From positions 2,390,501 through 2,454,500 of the forward strand of contig CM041197.1 of the NCBI GenBank assembly GCA_023078555.1: a stretch of DNA of 64,000 nucleotides. The letters are read 5' to 3'. Shown one piece after another: positions 21,764 to 34,118 of this stretch (positions are counted from its first letter, which is position 1; each line of letters opens with the position of its first letter). The stretch comes from Ulva prolifera (lineage: Eukaryota > Chlorophyta > Ulvophyceae > Ulvales > Ulvaceae). A program made the translations under genes and the position numbers. The notes under the pieces are model-generated. The model saw only the letters and a program-made list of their open reading frames with translations, was not told the DNA's origin and did no database searches.

Positions 21764-24700
21764 CTGCATCTATGCTCTCAGAGGGGGAGAGCATGTCTGC
21801 AACGTCGGTCCTGTCTGGCGGCCCCAGCAATCGCGAATACATACCCGAGGGCCGGCCATGGGCCGGGCCGCAGGCCGCCTCAGCGCGCATGACTGCGCCA
21901 GCCGCCCTCCCCTCCTTCTGGGGCGCGCACACACCCCACGGCGACCCACACCGCAAGAGCGTGCTCTCCATGCATGCGCAGCGGCCGGCCTCCGCCCCGG
22001 CGGTGCTGATAGCGAGCGGCGCGGCGGAGACCTGTGCGGTCGACGCAGGCCGTTCTGCGGCCGCGGCGGCGGCTTTGGCGCGGGCCAGGCGTGCCATTGA
22101 AGCTGCGATGGCAATCGGACACGGCACCGGCAGCCCCTGCGGACGCGAGCAAGCAGCGGCGCCGCAACCGCCACCGCCACACCATTGGCCGCGGCGTGCT
22201 GGGCGGGAGCAAGGCAGCACCGTGCACGCTCAGAGCGGCCGCGCCGGCGCTGGCTTCCAGGCGGAATGCGCCGGCGGTGTGCCGGAGGTTGGCCATGGTA
22301 GCGGCGATGGCCGCGCAAGCCGCTCTCGGGCCGGCGGCCAAGAGGTCCGCTGGGCGGCATCAGAAAATTACACAGGGCGCAGGTGCAGCAGCTTCAGGCT
22401 GCGCCCTGCTGGCGAAGGCGCTGCGAGCAGCGTTGAACCAGACGACGCGGTTGAGAATGCTGAGCCAGGTGAGATGCTGCCAGTGGGAGAGGCTCTGGGA
22501 TGCTGTATATGGGCTCTAGTGCAGCCTGTCCTTGTGGCGCAGGTTTCAAACAATGCAGCCGTGTCAACGTGCTAGCACCGTCTTGTAGTAGGATGTTCAC
22601 GAAGTTAGATCAGTGCGGATACACATTGGCAGTCACCAGCTCATACGAACCCGCCGTCAACTTTCGTGTGTGAGGGAGTGCAGGTGTCACTGTCCAACAT
22701 GGCTCCCCGACTCGTCCAGATGGCGAAGCCATCGGCGCGGCTCGGCAGATCACCGCGCCGGCCCCACGCCACCCTCCTACAGCAGGGGCCTGTCCAAACG
22801 TCCGGCGCCCCCGGACCCCGGCCCCTACGGCGCTGCCAATGGCGGATGCTGTCGCTGCGACCGCGCGCCGTCTGCCCCTCCTTCGGCCTCTGCTGAAGCA
22901 CCTGCTTGAGCCTAGTCCAGTCGAGCAGCTGCCATCGGCAGAGGAGGCGCAGGCGTGCGCAACGGCCGCCGCTGCTGATGATCCGGTGGCTGCAGCCTTG
23001 CCCGCGATCGCCACTGTGCCGTCAGATGTTCACACACCTGCTCGTCCAACGGCCGCAGCAGAGCCGGCGGGGACCTCCCCGCCGGCGCGCCCCGCTGGCC
23101 GGAAGCGGGTGTGCGTGGGCGGCGACGGCTCCGCGTTCCGACGGGTGCGGCAGTGCACGCCTGTGGCCACGAGTGCTGTCACCACGCGTGCTGGCGCGTG
23201 GCGCAGCGGGCATGGGAGTGTCGGCGGCGCGATGATCTTCAGAAGCACTGACGGCCCGATTAACATGGCTGCGGCGGCGGGTGTTGGCATTGGGACAACT
23301 GCAGCAACCGGCAGGCCCGAGGGGCAGGGCGCAATAAGGCACGCTTCAGGGCTTCGATGCAACATCCGCAGGCGGGGCGACGGCCAGCCCGAGGTCGATT
23401 TGTGGCGGGATGATGGCATGCATGGCGTGGAGCAGCGGCCGGTGCCCCCTTTGCATGCACTAGATCGCGCCGTGCTAGGCGAGCCGTACATTCCTTCGCT
23501 GCCACCCGCAGCACACAGCATGCAGCTCAAGGCCTGCCACGGCAGCGAGGCCGGCATGCCCGGCATTACTCAGACCCCGCACGGCGGCACCGTCCGCCTC
23601 GACGCGCCGCCTGTTCAAGCCCCGGGCGTGCAGATTGTAGGCGAAGGGGGGCGAGGTAGTGGCGGCAGCGTAGCTGCGGTCGCGGACGGTTCGGCGCTGT
23701 GCCGCAGCAGCAACGGCGGTGCCGGGGGTGACGGGCGCGATCCCTCGGCGGCCACACAGGCGCCCCAGGAGCCGCCTGCTGCGTCCGATGCGCATGTTGC
23801 TGGAGGCCGCGATGCACGGGGAGCCTGCGCGGCAGCCCCGCAGCAACGGGCGATCAGTGCAGTGGAGGGCGGGCTTGCTGCCGATCGTAGCATGCCAGGT
23901 AGCGCAGCGGTCCGCGACCTTGCTGTCGCGGCGGCTCTGGCCGACTGGGGCCTCAACGCGGAGGTGATTCGGTGGCTACAGGTGCATTCCCCCAACACTG
24001 TGTCGCCTGCTAGTCCGCGACTGCGTGTTTCCGCGGCGTTTCGCGGTGAGCGTAGAACATGTCTAACAGTGTCTGACGCTGTGTACTGCCTGCAGGCGCA
24101 GCTGCCGAGGCGCACGGTAGGGGACGGCTGCCAAGAGGAGACAGAGTGGCTACTGGAGGACATGGTCGCGCTGCTAGCAGATCCGCATCTGCTACGCTCT
24201 GGCCACAGCTTCCGCGACGCCTCGCGCGCCAACATTGAGCTCGTCCTCGCTCTCTACCACCAGCACAACCTCCCGGCCGCGGCGATGCCGGCCACGCCGG
24301 CGCAGCCCGCGCTCGCTGCCGCATCTCACGCCGGCAGTGGCGCGCCCAGCTCCGACGGCGATGAGGGGGTCTGCGCCAGTGGCGCCGTTGCGGCGGCCGT
24401 CTCCGCGGCGGACCACATCGTGGCCGCCGCAGCTGCCTGCTCGGTTGCACAGCACGGCCCCGCGCCGCCGATGACCCAGCACGCCCACCGCATGGAGTTC
24501 ATGAAGCAGCTCCACGCAGCGCTCCCGCCCGCACTGCTCATGCGTGCCAGTGCTGAACGGAGGCAAGACAGCGGCGTCGGTGGCGGGCTGCTGTCAGCTG
24601 GCCCCCCGGAGCGCGGCGTTGACGCAGAGGGCAACAGCAACCGTTGTGGTCGGTTTGCGCCCCCACAGCTCGCACAGCACGCCGCCGCGGCTGGAGAGGT

Positions 24701-24845
24701 GGCGGGGCAAGTGACCCCGCAGCTGCCCCGCGATGGTTCGATCGGGCACGGCTCTGGCATCGCGGACACGGGGAGTGGGGTGACGGACGGGAGGGTCAAG
24801 GCGGAGGGGCAGAGTGTGTTGAGCACGTCACCCCGTTTTTCATGA
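21764..24845 (+). CDS. Hypothetical Ala-rich protein, exon structure unresolved
   Basis: The longest open frame in the window (22839-24845, 668 codons, TGA) is here. Upstream coding-like frames begin near ATG 21764 (MLSEGESMSATSVLSGGPSN) and shift frame near 22130, so at least one intron is likely. Within the long frame, a stretch from GTGCAT at 23981 to CTGCAG at 24095 could be an in-frame intron. The part after it (VGDGCQEETEWLLEDMVALL and RANIELVLALYHQHN) looks like a compact helical segment. The rest is low-complexity Ala/Gly/Pro. No family is recognised. In such GC-rich DNA long frames can arise by chance, but the helical block and the lack of stops favour a real gene, perhaps a nuclear regulatory protein (a guess). 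Confidence 0.45.
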
Positions 24846-26510
24846 GGGGTACGTGCAAGTGCCGGGAGGTACATGTGCGCCCTGCTGTTTGCTGACATAC
24901 TGCGGTCCGCGGCAGGGTGCCAGAGTCGGAGCACGGGCTCCACGTCGGTGCAGCACTGGCCTGCATCTGCATCCGAAGTATGGACAATTGCCAGAATGTT
25001 ACCCTGGGCTGTGCCGTCTCGGTGTTGCCAGGGTGGCTGGTCCTTGACCGCACGTGCAGGCCAGGGTGTGAACAGATGAGGTGACGGAAAGAAGAGGAGG
25101 CGTGGCGCTCGGATTGACGCTCCGCGGCGCGCGCGTGGGCACATTGAATGATGCGCACACATGCGTGGATAATCATGGCCGATTGTGGAATGGCGGCACC
25201 ACTGCCGGCCAATGCACGTCCTGAGCCACATCAGAGATCGAAAGTCCTAGAGTCGGGTGGCACAGGAAGCGCCCGGGTGGTTCTTGGCTGTGATGAGTGG
25301 TCGATTGCTTGTTTTCCTTTTGCTCTGTGACTGAGTTGTAGCTTGCGGTGGGGGGGTCCCTCTGCCGTGATGACAGCGGTAGGTGGGCATGGGTGCGGGC
25401 TGCGGTGCTGCAGGCGGGTTACTATGTGACCGCTTTGCATGTCTGATGCCTGACCGCACCCATGCCCGACACCATCAAGTCCACGTTGCGCAGCTGAGTT
25501 GGCAGTTGCCGCAAAGGCCGTTGAAAGGCGCATCCCGATGTTCCGCATTCCACTGCTGAAGAGCCCACCCAGCCACTGTATGGAAATCGCGTGGAATGAG
25601 TGCATGCTGCGGACGTGTGCGGCCTCGGTTCGACGGACCCGGCTTTGCACCTGATGGCTGTGTGCACGTTGATAGGTGAAGGCGATGTGACAGCCAGCAG
25701 CCCCAGACGTCTGTAAGCATGCAGCAGCAGAAACTTGACGCCAGGATGGCGATGTGTGGCGCAGGATAGGGTCAGCAGCCCCAGAATTAACCTGCCAGAA
25801 CTGATCTGCATACATACATGGTGCCATGCATCACCGCTTTCTCGCGCCAAGGATACGTAGGGAAATCATTGTCATGACCACAAAAGTACGACTCAAAAGG
25901 CATTCATAGTATGCACTTCATTTCAGGATCCGCGCACACCAAGCCTGTGCCTATTACCCTGGGTCTGAACGCCCTAGAAAACTGGCACCAGATTGCCACA
26001 GGTCACTCACATACACACAGCCCTCTAGCAGGCGCTCCACGGATTCACGCACGTATTGCACTTTCCCCCAATGCCGCACCAAGCGGACACCGCATGGCTG
26101 CCACAGAACAGAATCCGCTGGCACCAGCACGCAACGTCAGCCACATCCATCAAGAAGAACACCGGGGCTAGCCAGTGCCTGAGCATCTACTGGGGCTTCA
26201 GCTGACAACGCAGAAGCGCTGATCGTCCCGCCCTCGAATGGCATACACTCGCCGCGCCGGGGCACCTGCGGCGGCTGTGGCGCCTGCCAGCCGTTCAGAA
26301 ACGGGCCCCGAGTCACAGAGCACGCCCTGATACTTTCAACACAGGTGTGGGGTCGACCCGGCCTTCGTGCCTCCAGCACACGCCCTCCGCGACTGGCCCA
26401 CAGCGGCGCAGCTGTGTCTAGCACCTACTGCTTCAAGACTCCACCTGGCACTCGAGACCACCAGCCACCACTAGCCTGATTCCAGGCGATTTTATACCGT
26501 GTACCTTACT
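24846..26510. other. Non-coding stretch
   Basis: No gene, RNA gene or named repeat recognised. Minus-strand frames at 25231-25850 are open but overlap each other and lack features. Confidence 0.4.
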
Positions 26511-26705
26511 TCATGCTGCGCCGCCGGCGCAGTTCATGGTGGCGCAGGGCAGCAGCTGCGGGAGGTCCCGGGAGGCATCATTCATGCGGCGCACCATGTC
26601 GCGCAGCAGTTCCACGAGCTCCGGGGTGACGGGGATGCCGTCGGCGGTGTTGCCGATGACGACCAGGCCCTCACGGTATTCGATCGGCTCCTCCAGCTGC
26701 GGCAC
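26511..26705 (-). other. Second copy of the arabinosyltransferase terminal exon
   Basis: The minus-strand frame begins right after a TGGCTGCAG acceptor at VPQLEEPIEYREGL and ends RDMVRRMNDASRDLPQLLP plus a short tail and a stop at 26511. It parallels the terminal exon at 27286-27128 (VPQLELPPEWREGL, HAMIRRMNAASSDLPQLQP). Both start in the same phase after intact acceptors. It could be an alternative last exon of the same gene, 0.4-0.8 kb downstream, or the only surviving exon of a tandem gene duplicate. The open frame and conserved acceptor favour use. Its protein tail is longer by about 12 residues. Confidence 0.7.
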
Positions 26706-27127
26706 CTGCAGCCACAGACCGCCGCTGAGTCATCACTGCAGCGCTGGCGGGTCATGGTTAGTCAACGCACCGTGAACAGGTCATGCTGTGCCGAGGTGTG
26801 CGATCGCAGCGGCATGCGGCTGCGAGATTGCCACATCAGCGCTCGCTCCGCCCCGAGGCCGCCGTGTCCATGTCCAAGTAAACGGCCAGAGCCAAGTCAC
26901 AGCAGAGGTGTCCGAGCCATACACACCACAGCCCCAGCATCCTAGCCCAGCCCGGCACCCAGTATACGCGTTTGTCAATCCGCCGGCCTGACTTTGCCGG
27001 TGCCGCAGCGCAAACTCACTCAAAACGCGGCACACCGCCCTCGATCCCATGTAGGGCTCCAGCCAGCCATGGACTGACGGCGAGCCACGCACCAGTGCAC
27101 CCGCAGTGGCCCGGCCACAGCATGGGG

Positions 27128-30100
27128 TCAGGCTGGCAGGGGCTGCAGCTGCGGCAGGTCGCTGGAGGCGGCGTTCATGCGGCGGATCATCGCGTGCAGC
27201 AGCTGCGCGAGGCCGGCGGTCACCGTGACGTTGTCCTGCAGCGTGAGGCCCTCGCGCCACTCTGGCGGCAGCTCCAGCTGCGGCACCTGAAGCACCCACG
27301 CGCACCATGCTGACAGGAGGCCCCACTGCGCGGCCCTTGTCGGCACACGCCACACCTCTCTGCAGCGACGAGGGGACTGCGCCGCAGAGGGTGCACGAGG
27401 ACCGGGATGATGACAGCCCACAGTTCCGCCAAATCCGGTCGACAGGCTGGGAGCCCGCAAGGTGTCAGAGTCCCAAGTTCATTGCTGGGCTGCCATCGCG
27501 TGGAGCGGTGCCAAGGTGTGGCTCCGACGCGGGCAGTGCTGTAGCACGATTCCAAAACATGGGCCCAACAGTGGCGTGCTGTGCAGCGAGGTCGGGAACG
27601 GCAGATGTGGGGACGTGGCTGCGCAAGGACATGCACCAGGTGCTGTGGTGGTGGCTCGCCGATGCGAAACAAACATGCGATCAGAGCTTGTGCGGTGTGG
27701 CAGGACACGCCCAGTGGGATGGCAAGCACGCCGCAGGGCAGGCACAACATGCGGCAGGCACAACAGCCCGCAATGACGACAGACCACAAGTACTCACATA
27801 CACGAGGTGCCATCACGACTGCGCTCCTGCAAGCCACCCCGACCGATCGCCTGTGCAGGCCGGCGCCCAGGCATGCAGCACCACGGCACGAGCGCCTACG
27901 CTCCCCACATGTGCCACCTGCCATCTCGAGATACGAGCACTGGTTCGCATCGCTCCACCAGAGCGAGAAGAAGCACAATATAGCACAGAATCAAATAGGC
28001 AGATGCAAACAAAGCAGACAAGCGGGACGTTGTCAGGGGTGCCGCGCAGGCTCAGAGTGTGTCCGCTAGCGTGGAGGCGCGTAATTTGCAGGCGGAGGGG
28101 CGGGCGCACCTTGAGGGCGTGGGCGGGGTCGGTGAAGAAGCGCTTGTCAAACTTCCACACCTCTGCACCGCCGGCGTGGGTGTCCTTGAAGATGGAGGCC
28201 CAGGTGTAGTGCAGCAGCGCGGCCACGCCGATGCTGTGGTCCGCTGGCGGCTGCACCATCAGCGGGCTCCGCGGCGGCAGCTTGAGCTGCAGCTCCACCT
28301 TCTGCACCACAGCGCCGCCTGTTGCTGCCTGTGCCCCTCAAGCACCAAGGCGGCACGGGATGCCTGCTACTCTACGAGGCGCTCGTAGTGGAGCTGCATG
28401 TGCGACACTGCAGGCCCCGTGGCAGAGGGGCGGCAGAGGAATCCCCAATGTTGACACTGTGCATTCAATGGTGACCAGAGTCCCGCCATAAGACAGAAGA
28501 CATCGAAGGCCAGGGACACATAAAACAGTTCATATTCGCCGGGGGGGAGGGGGGGGGGGGGGAGTGCAGATGGAGCAGCAGTACCTGTGTCAGTTGCATC
28601 ACAACCAACAGCACCAACAAGCACCAATAACAACAGCGGCTTCAACAAGACGAGCCCACCTATCCCGACCGGCCCGCCCCGCTCCCAAGCACGCATATTC
28701 GGAATGCTTTGCAAGGCATGGCGCGGCCGTCTGGTGGTGGCAGCGGGAGGGTGTGAGGGGCGCACCGCTTTCGCACAGGCGATGCTGAAGGCGTACATCT
28801 CCCGCACCCAGCCGAGCTTGGCCTTGGCGTTCGCGTCGCCCTCGATGCGCGCCGTCAGCGCCTCCCACTCCGGCGTCACCCGTAGCCACTCGCTGACCCG
28901 CATCAGCACCGGCGCTGGACCCGTCGGGGGCACCCGCTGCAGCGGCCCGAGCTCCTCCGGGTACAGCCCCCGCATCACGTCGTTGATGCCTGCACACCAA
29001 CCGCCGACGGGGTGTCTATGAGTGTGCAATCACAGCCGTGAATCGAGTTGATGTTGACCAGTTTTTCACACTCTGCCTGCGGGTGTGCACTTTGTATGCA
29101 CTCACCTCAGCGAGAGGATGGGCGGGTCACGAGCCAGGTGTGTGTGCCTGTGCACATTGTTCATGGCAGCATGGCCATGCGCACATCGACGTTGTTGGTT
29201 TGTATCGCAGCCTTATCTGACTTCATTATAGCACAGAGCACCACAGGCAAAGTGATTGGTCTCCACAAAAAATTTCCGTGCAGGGATTTGCCGTGAAATG
29301 CTATGGTATGGTGGCCTGAGAGTATGTCAGCACGCTGCGTAGAAATTCCACATTAGGCATGAATGAAATTCCCTGCGCCTTGGCTCGGCAATATGTAATT
29401 GTGCTGCTTACTGCCAGCGATTGTTCAAATGGTGTTGATTACTGCAGTGTCGCTTGACCGTTGACTCGAGCCCCCTCAATATAGGAGCGCAGCTGACTGT
29501 ATGAAGTATTCATGCACATGGCACAAGTGAAAACTCTGGGGCTTACCGGGGTACGCGGGCTGGATGTAGCCATATGGAAATGCTAGGCCTGGGTCTGCGC
29601 TCTCAGCTGCTGGGATCTGTTGCAACGGCTTCATCCAGACGTAGTCTGTCTCAATGAGGAGGATCCATGGAGCCTTGATCAGAGATGTATCTGTGGCAGC
29701 TGCAGCTAGAAACTGCTTCACGGCATTGGGTCGATCAGCCACTGGGAATTCGCACCAGTTGTCACATTCTGGATGCAGCGGCTGGACGTGATATGTTGGT
29801 ATCTCCTGCACAAAAGCCGAATGGTTGACAGATGTTATCTGGTGTTGACGTGGGACAATACGTGCCTGCCTGCGAATGCAACCACTCCAGGTGACGTCGC
29901 CATGACTGAAAGCAGCGGACTTTGAAGCTCTGGGCAATTGTGAAAGTCCAGTGAAAGAGCGGTCTTATCACTGGACTTTCACAGCAATCCTACAGCACTG
30001 CACTCGAATGCATGACACGTTAATAAAACAGTAAATGGCTTTCGTAGAGTTTTACGTGCATGCTGTTCTGTTTCGCAGACGGGCTGGACAGCTTATGCAG

Positions 30101-31058
30101 GACTCAGTGTTCGCAGGAATCAATGTACGAGGAGCACATACGCTGTCTCTTTGCCATGGGCAAGATATGACTCAATGATGCATGTACAACATGATGATTT
30201 CCTCTTTACCATTGAATCAATGCTGTCTGGCATCAGTGGGTGCATCTGCGTCTTTGTGGCAGTGATGATCACGCACAGCTGCATGCCTATGTCATTCGGC
30301 ACCACATGTCTGTCCACAAATGTAGACCGAACAGAAGTCACAGCAACTCACAGATCTACGCCATGTTCTTTTATGTAGTCTGGGGGACAGGGTTGAGGAA
30401 TCGTCGCGAACGGCTTCTGTGAAGCTGAGTTAGTGTGGCTGTTTCGAGCAGATGAGGATGGCAAATGGACAAAAATATGACCCAGGTAAGGAGCAGAGCA
30501 CACCTGCATGACCACATCTGGTAGCGTCCTGTGGAGGATACGAGTGAATGCAACCATGTTTTCCCCCCCAGGCATGTTCTTTGCCATCTTGTACGTGCCG
30601 TACATGATCCTGTTTTGAAAGTTCACATAAGGCGAGCCATTTGATGTGCATATCGTATGAAATGTCTTTCCGTTCTCGAGCAACCCGTCCATATGCAACG
30701 CCGGTGCGATACGTGCGCCCTGGGCTGATTGTGCCTGCCGCTGTGCTGCCAAGCTGTCCTTGCCAGGAGCATAAATAGCTTGGTGATGATGAACATGTGT
30801 TTCAACGCCCATCTCGAACAACTGCAAACCATCGTCAGCGTCGTACCAAGAGAGCGTTTGACACGAGCACTGCGCCCTGACACCATCGACGCACAATAAG
30901 CAAAAAGACTTTCGGCCACATACCGCGTGCATGGTTCCCATCATCAGATATCCGAAGATGCAGCCAGTGCATAGGCCCGCGATCCCAACAGCGAGCATGG
31001 CCTGCACTGTGACAGGCTGTTTGGACGTCACGAAGCGCGTCAAGGCTGCGATAGGCAT
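27128..31058 (-). CDS. Hydroxyproline O-arabinosyltransferase-like (HPAT, GT95) type II Golgi protein
   Basis: Six exons, 428 residues: 31058-30924, 30821-30504, 29805-29547, 28989-28766, 28301-28110 and 27286-27128 (TGA). HPATs add the first arabinose to hydroxyproline in extensin-like wall proteins, in the Golgi. Residues about 17-41 form a single membrane anchor (VQAMLAVGIAGLCTG). The catalytic part shows the family landmarks in order: FHTICTSNGSPYVNFQNRIM, MPGGENMVAFTRILHRT, EIPTYHVQPL, WILLIETDYVWMKPL, FPYGYIQP, LGWVREMYAFSIACA, LLHYTW, EVWKFDKRFF and the closing LPPEWREGL...IRRMNAASSDLPQL. All joins are in phase. The start is the first ATG; a TTG nine codons upstream is ignored. The neighbour at 26511 is a second terminal exon. 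Confidence 0.88.
28541..28562. repeat. G-rich tract in an HPAT intron
   Basis: GGGGGGGA followed by an uninterrupted run of about 14 G, in the intron at 28302-28765. Confidence 0.8.
29940..29982. repeat. Strong hairpin in an HPAT intron
   Basis: Perfect 15-bp arms GTGAAAGTCCAGTGA and TCACTGGACTTTCAC surround a 13-nt loop. It lies in the 30503-29806 intron, upstream of exon 3. Confidence 0.85.
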
Positions 31059-31797
31059 CCTTGTCAGCAGCCGACCGAATTTCAAACGTGAATCCAGTCT
31101 GTGCAGCGCTGTCCCGTGCTCCGCTACGCTACATTATGTTCATCAGCTCGATGACGTCGAACGGACGATTGGCCTTTACTGCAATGTGGCAAGAACACGC
31201 TAACTAATATCAGTAATGTACAACGCAATTGGATTTAGCTCTACACGGGTACTGTAAGCTCTTGCTACCAACTGTGCTCTCCGGTAGGTGTGCACAAGCT
31301 GCAACACACATCGTCTGTCTACAGCCACAGAAGAAAAGGGGGCACTGCCTACGGTATATGTAAAATGTTGATCGATGTGCCATGTGTGTTTCGATTGAGT
31401 GACACATGCGGAGCTCAGGAGTATCATCACGAGTGCATGCGCGCTGAGCACTCGTTGATTCCATGTGTGCAAGGCAGCGTGGCGTGGACACTGCGGTGTC
31501 TCGTTGTTGAAAACTGCGAATGAGCGGGTATAACGGCCACACGCTGCTTTCTCAAAAAAAAAAAATGATGATCGGGTCGGGTGGCGTGGCACAGCGTTGC
31601 ACCAACATTTTGTTCAACCGACGAATGAGTGACAGCGAAGAATGTGACTTGACAGATTCGAGACAGTGGCAAATTCGAGACAGTGGCAAGTAGCCGTTTG
31701 GAGATATTTACAGCGCCTTCCAACTTGCAAACATGCTAGTCTTTGCTCGTTTGTGTCTTCTCAAAGTCCGTTCGGGGATCAACCCGGTCCTCTACAT

Positions 31798-32926
31798 CTA
31801 CCAGTAGCCCTGCTTGCGGCCATTGACACCAACCTGTCCAAGGAGCATGGTTGCGAAAAGACCAACGTGCCACGTGATCAAGTAAAGCCAGAAGGGAGAG
31901 TCAAGAGAAGGACCGGTGGGGAAGTGTGCAAGCTCTTTGCCGATTTGGGCATTGAGAAGCCCGAACAGAGAGTTGCCATCGAAAGCGCCGACAGGGATTG
32001 AGGATGGTACGGTCCATCTGCAACAAGAGCTCGGATGGTCAAAGGCTACAAATGTTATGCAAGATGGGTAAATAGGCTACAATTGTGCTGCATGAAGCAG
32101 TCCAGAACACCCCCATAGTACAATTTCTCACATGAGGCATGCGGACGTCGGAGCAGGAACACACCCCATGAATCCGACAGCAGGAACGATGGGGTTCTTG
32201 TTCAACCAATCACGGTCGAAAGCTGGGTCCCTGAACGGCACAGTTGGACTGTTCACCAACAAGCCAATGAAATAGTGGTGACGCCAGTTTGACGTGCATC
32301 GGTGCTCAAGTTCTGCGTTCCAAGAAAATGGCATCATTGCATTGGTGCTGGCCTAGCTCAGTGGAGAGCTGCACTTGACAGGCGTGAAGTCGGCAGAGTC
32401 CAGGTACTCCAGCCTGATACATGATTTTAGAATACGATTTTGCAGCACGCAGGACGGCTGAAGCATGGTCGCATCGCTTGCACCCCTAGTGCTTCAGAAA
32501 CACCCTGTGGACATTCGATTGGCTGCACGAGCAAGGCCAGATACATTTCCACATCACGCAAAGCAGGTCATATGTAACGGAAAGGCTGCGTACGTTGCCT
32601 GCGCGCGGACGCTGCGTGCAGCCGGGGAAGCGGCCATACGGCGAGAGCCTGCAAACAGTGGACGTGATCAGCATCTCCCGCGGGGCCACGAGTATGAAAC
32701 ATTACTACAAGTGTTCCTCAATCTCTTGCAGTGTACAAACCACGGGCGTAAACCCCGCGCATGCCCGATCCAGCTGATTTCATTGCGTAGGTGAATCGAA
32801 TGGTGATTGTGGTCCGGCGCAACAAGGCAGCTGCGAGCAGTACAACGACTCCTTGATAGCCTCAGCTCTGCACAGTTGATACGCACCGAGCGGCTTGACG
32901 CCACGGACGCTGACGGTGGAGATCAT
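31798..32926 (-). CDS. PSAO: Photosystem I subunit O precursor
   Basis: Four exons, 132 residues: 32926-32887, 32648-32594, 32248-32165 and 32017-31798 (TAG). PsaO is a two-helix thylakoid subunit of photosystem I near PsaA/PsaL, involved in balancing excitation between photosystems. The first ~33 residues are a chloroplast transit peptide (SRRMAASPAARSVRAQA). The mature protein starts near TPTVPFRDPAFDRDWL. The family signature follows: GFMGWTVPSSIPVGAFDGNS, LFGLLNAQIGKELAHFPTGP, then WLYLITWHVGLFATMLLGQ and VGVNGRKQGYW at the C-terminus. Every intron restores frame inside a conserved motif, notably G|WTVPSS. Length fits the family. It is transcribed in the same direction as the HPAT gene, 740 bp away. 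No light-responsive element is claimed. Confidence 0.92.
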
Positions 32927-34118
32927 CTTGAAAGTGTTGTTGGACGGACTCGAAAGATCTGCCTTGGGATTTGCGAAGTATGTGGCGCTGGTATGTATGG
33001 TCTGCTGGAGGAATTATTTGTACTGGCCAGGGGGTTGGAAAGTCATGCTGGATCACTTGCATCTTCTCGCTTCACCTGTGCGGATTTTGTTCAGGTTCCT
33101 TCTGTGCGATTCGATCAGATTTCGGCATACCGAGGTTTCGAGGAAGTTTTGGTTGCGATCGCACGTACGACACATTCCTCTATGGTTCGCAGCAGAAAAC
33201 CGTCATTGCGTCCATTCAGCGTCCATAGATTTGCCTGCCGCTTGCATGCAAAACCTGTTGTTCCTGCCTTGGCCAATGATGCAGCTGCTGCCCTCATCCA
33301 GCGCCACATCTGTTTTCGCCCTGGTGTGAAGCAATGGCCAGGTGCTTCCTTCCACACGCACCTACAGTAAATGCAAACGGTGGTCTTAAGATCCGAAATT
33401 CATGATTATAGCGTGCGTTTGCATTACTGCTGTGAGTGTCTGATGTGCCGTAGGACGGCGTGTCCTGATAGCAGAGCTGTGGCCGTCTTGGCTTTTGGCG
33501 GTCACATCTAACATGGCATGAGTGAATCGTGCCATGCTACGTGATGATTTTATATGATACTCCTGCTGCTATGGGATGTCGGAAACGCGCTGAACGTGGA
33601 TGATGCCTGTAATGACACCAGCACGCATCACCAGCGTGTAGTTTCCTGCCGTTTCGAATGTAAACAAAGTACACCATTGAGTGCATCAGCTTCTGGCATT
33701 AAGCTTGATGCTAATCCTTTTACGCTGTATGCTCGCGCAGTAAGCTGCGATCCGTCGCGTGCCCGAGCGGCTACTCGGTGGTTCATGCTGCACACAGCAT
33801 AACCGTCTATGCACGTGGAAAAAGGGGCTGCTGATGGTAAATACATCTATCGACCCCTGTCGTGCTTGCGTTTGCCAGCATCCTGCCGGCACGGGGACTG
33901 CCCGGTAACATCCGCCCAACACGAGCGCAAGTGTGACGTCCAGGTGTACATTCTCAGTGCAGTTCCTCACGCACGCCTGCAGTATAATACAGGTGCTTTT
34001 GGTAGCTTCGCATGTCCTACAATGCCAGCAACGCGAGGGTTTCTCTGGTTTTCTCACGCGACATCATGCTGACTAGGAGCGATCATCGGGCTGTGGTGAG
34101 TGGGATTCAAACACACGA
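32927..34118. other. Divergent intergenic region
   Basis: It lies between the - strand PSAO start and the + strand F-box gene, so it probably holds both promoters. I see no clear TATA box. Frames at 32895-33370 overlap on both strands and are not called. Confidence 0.4.
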
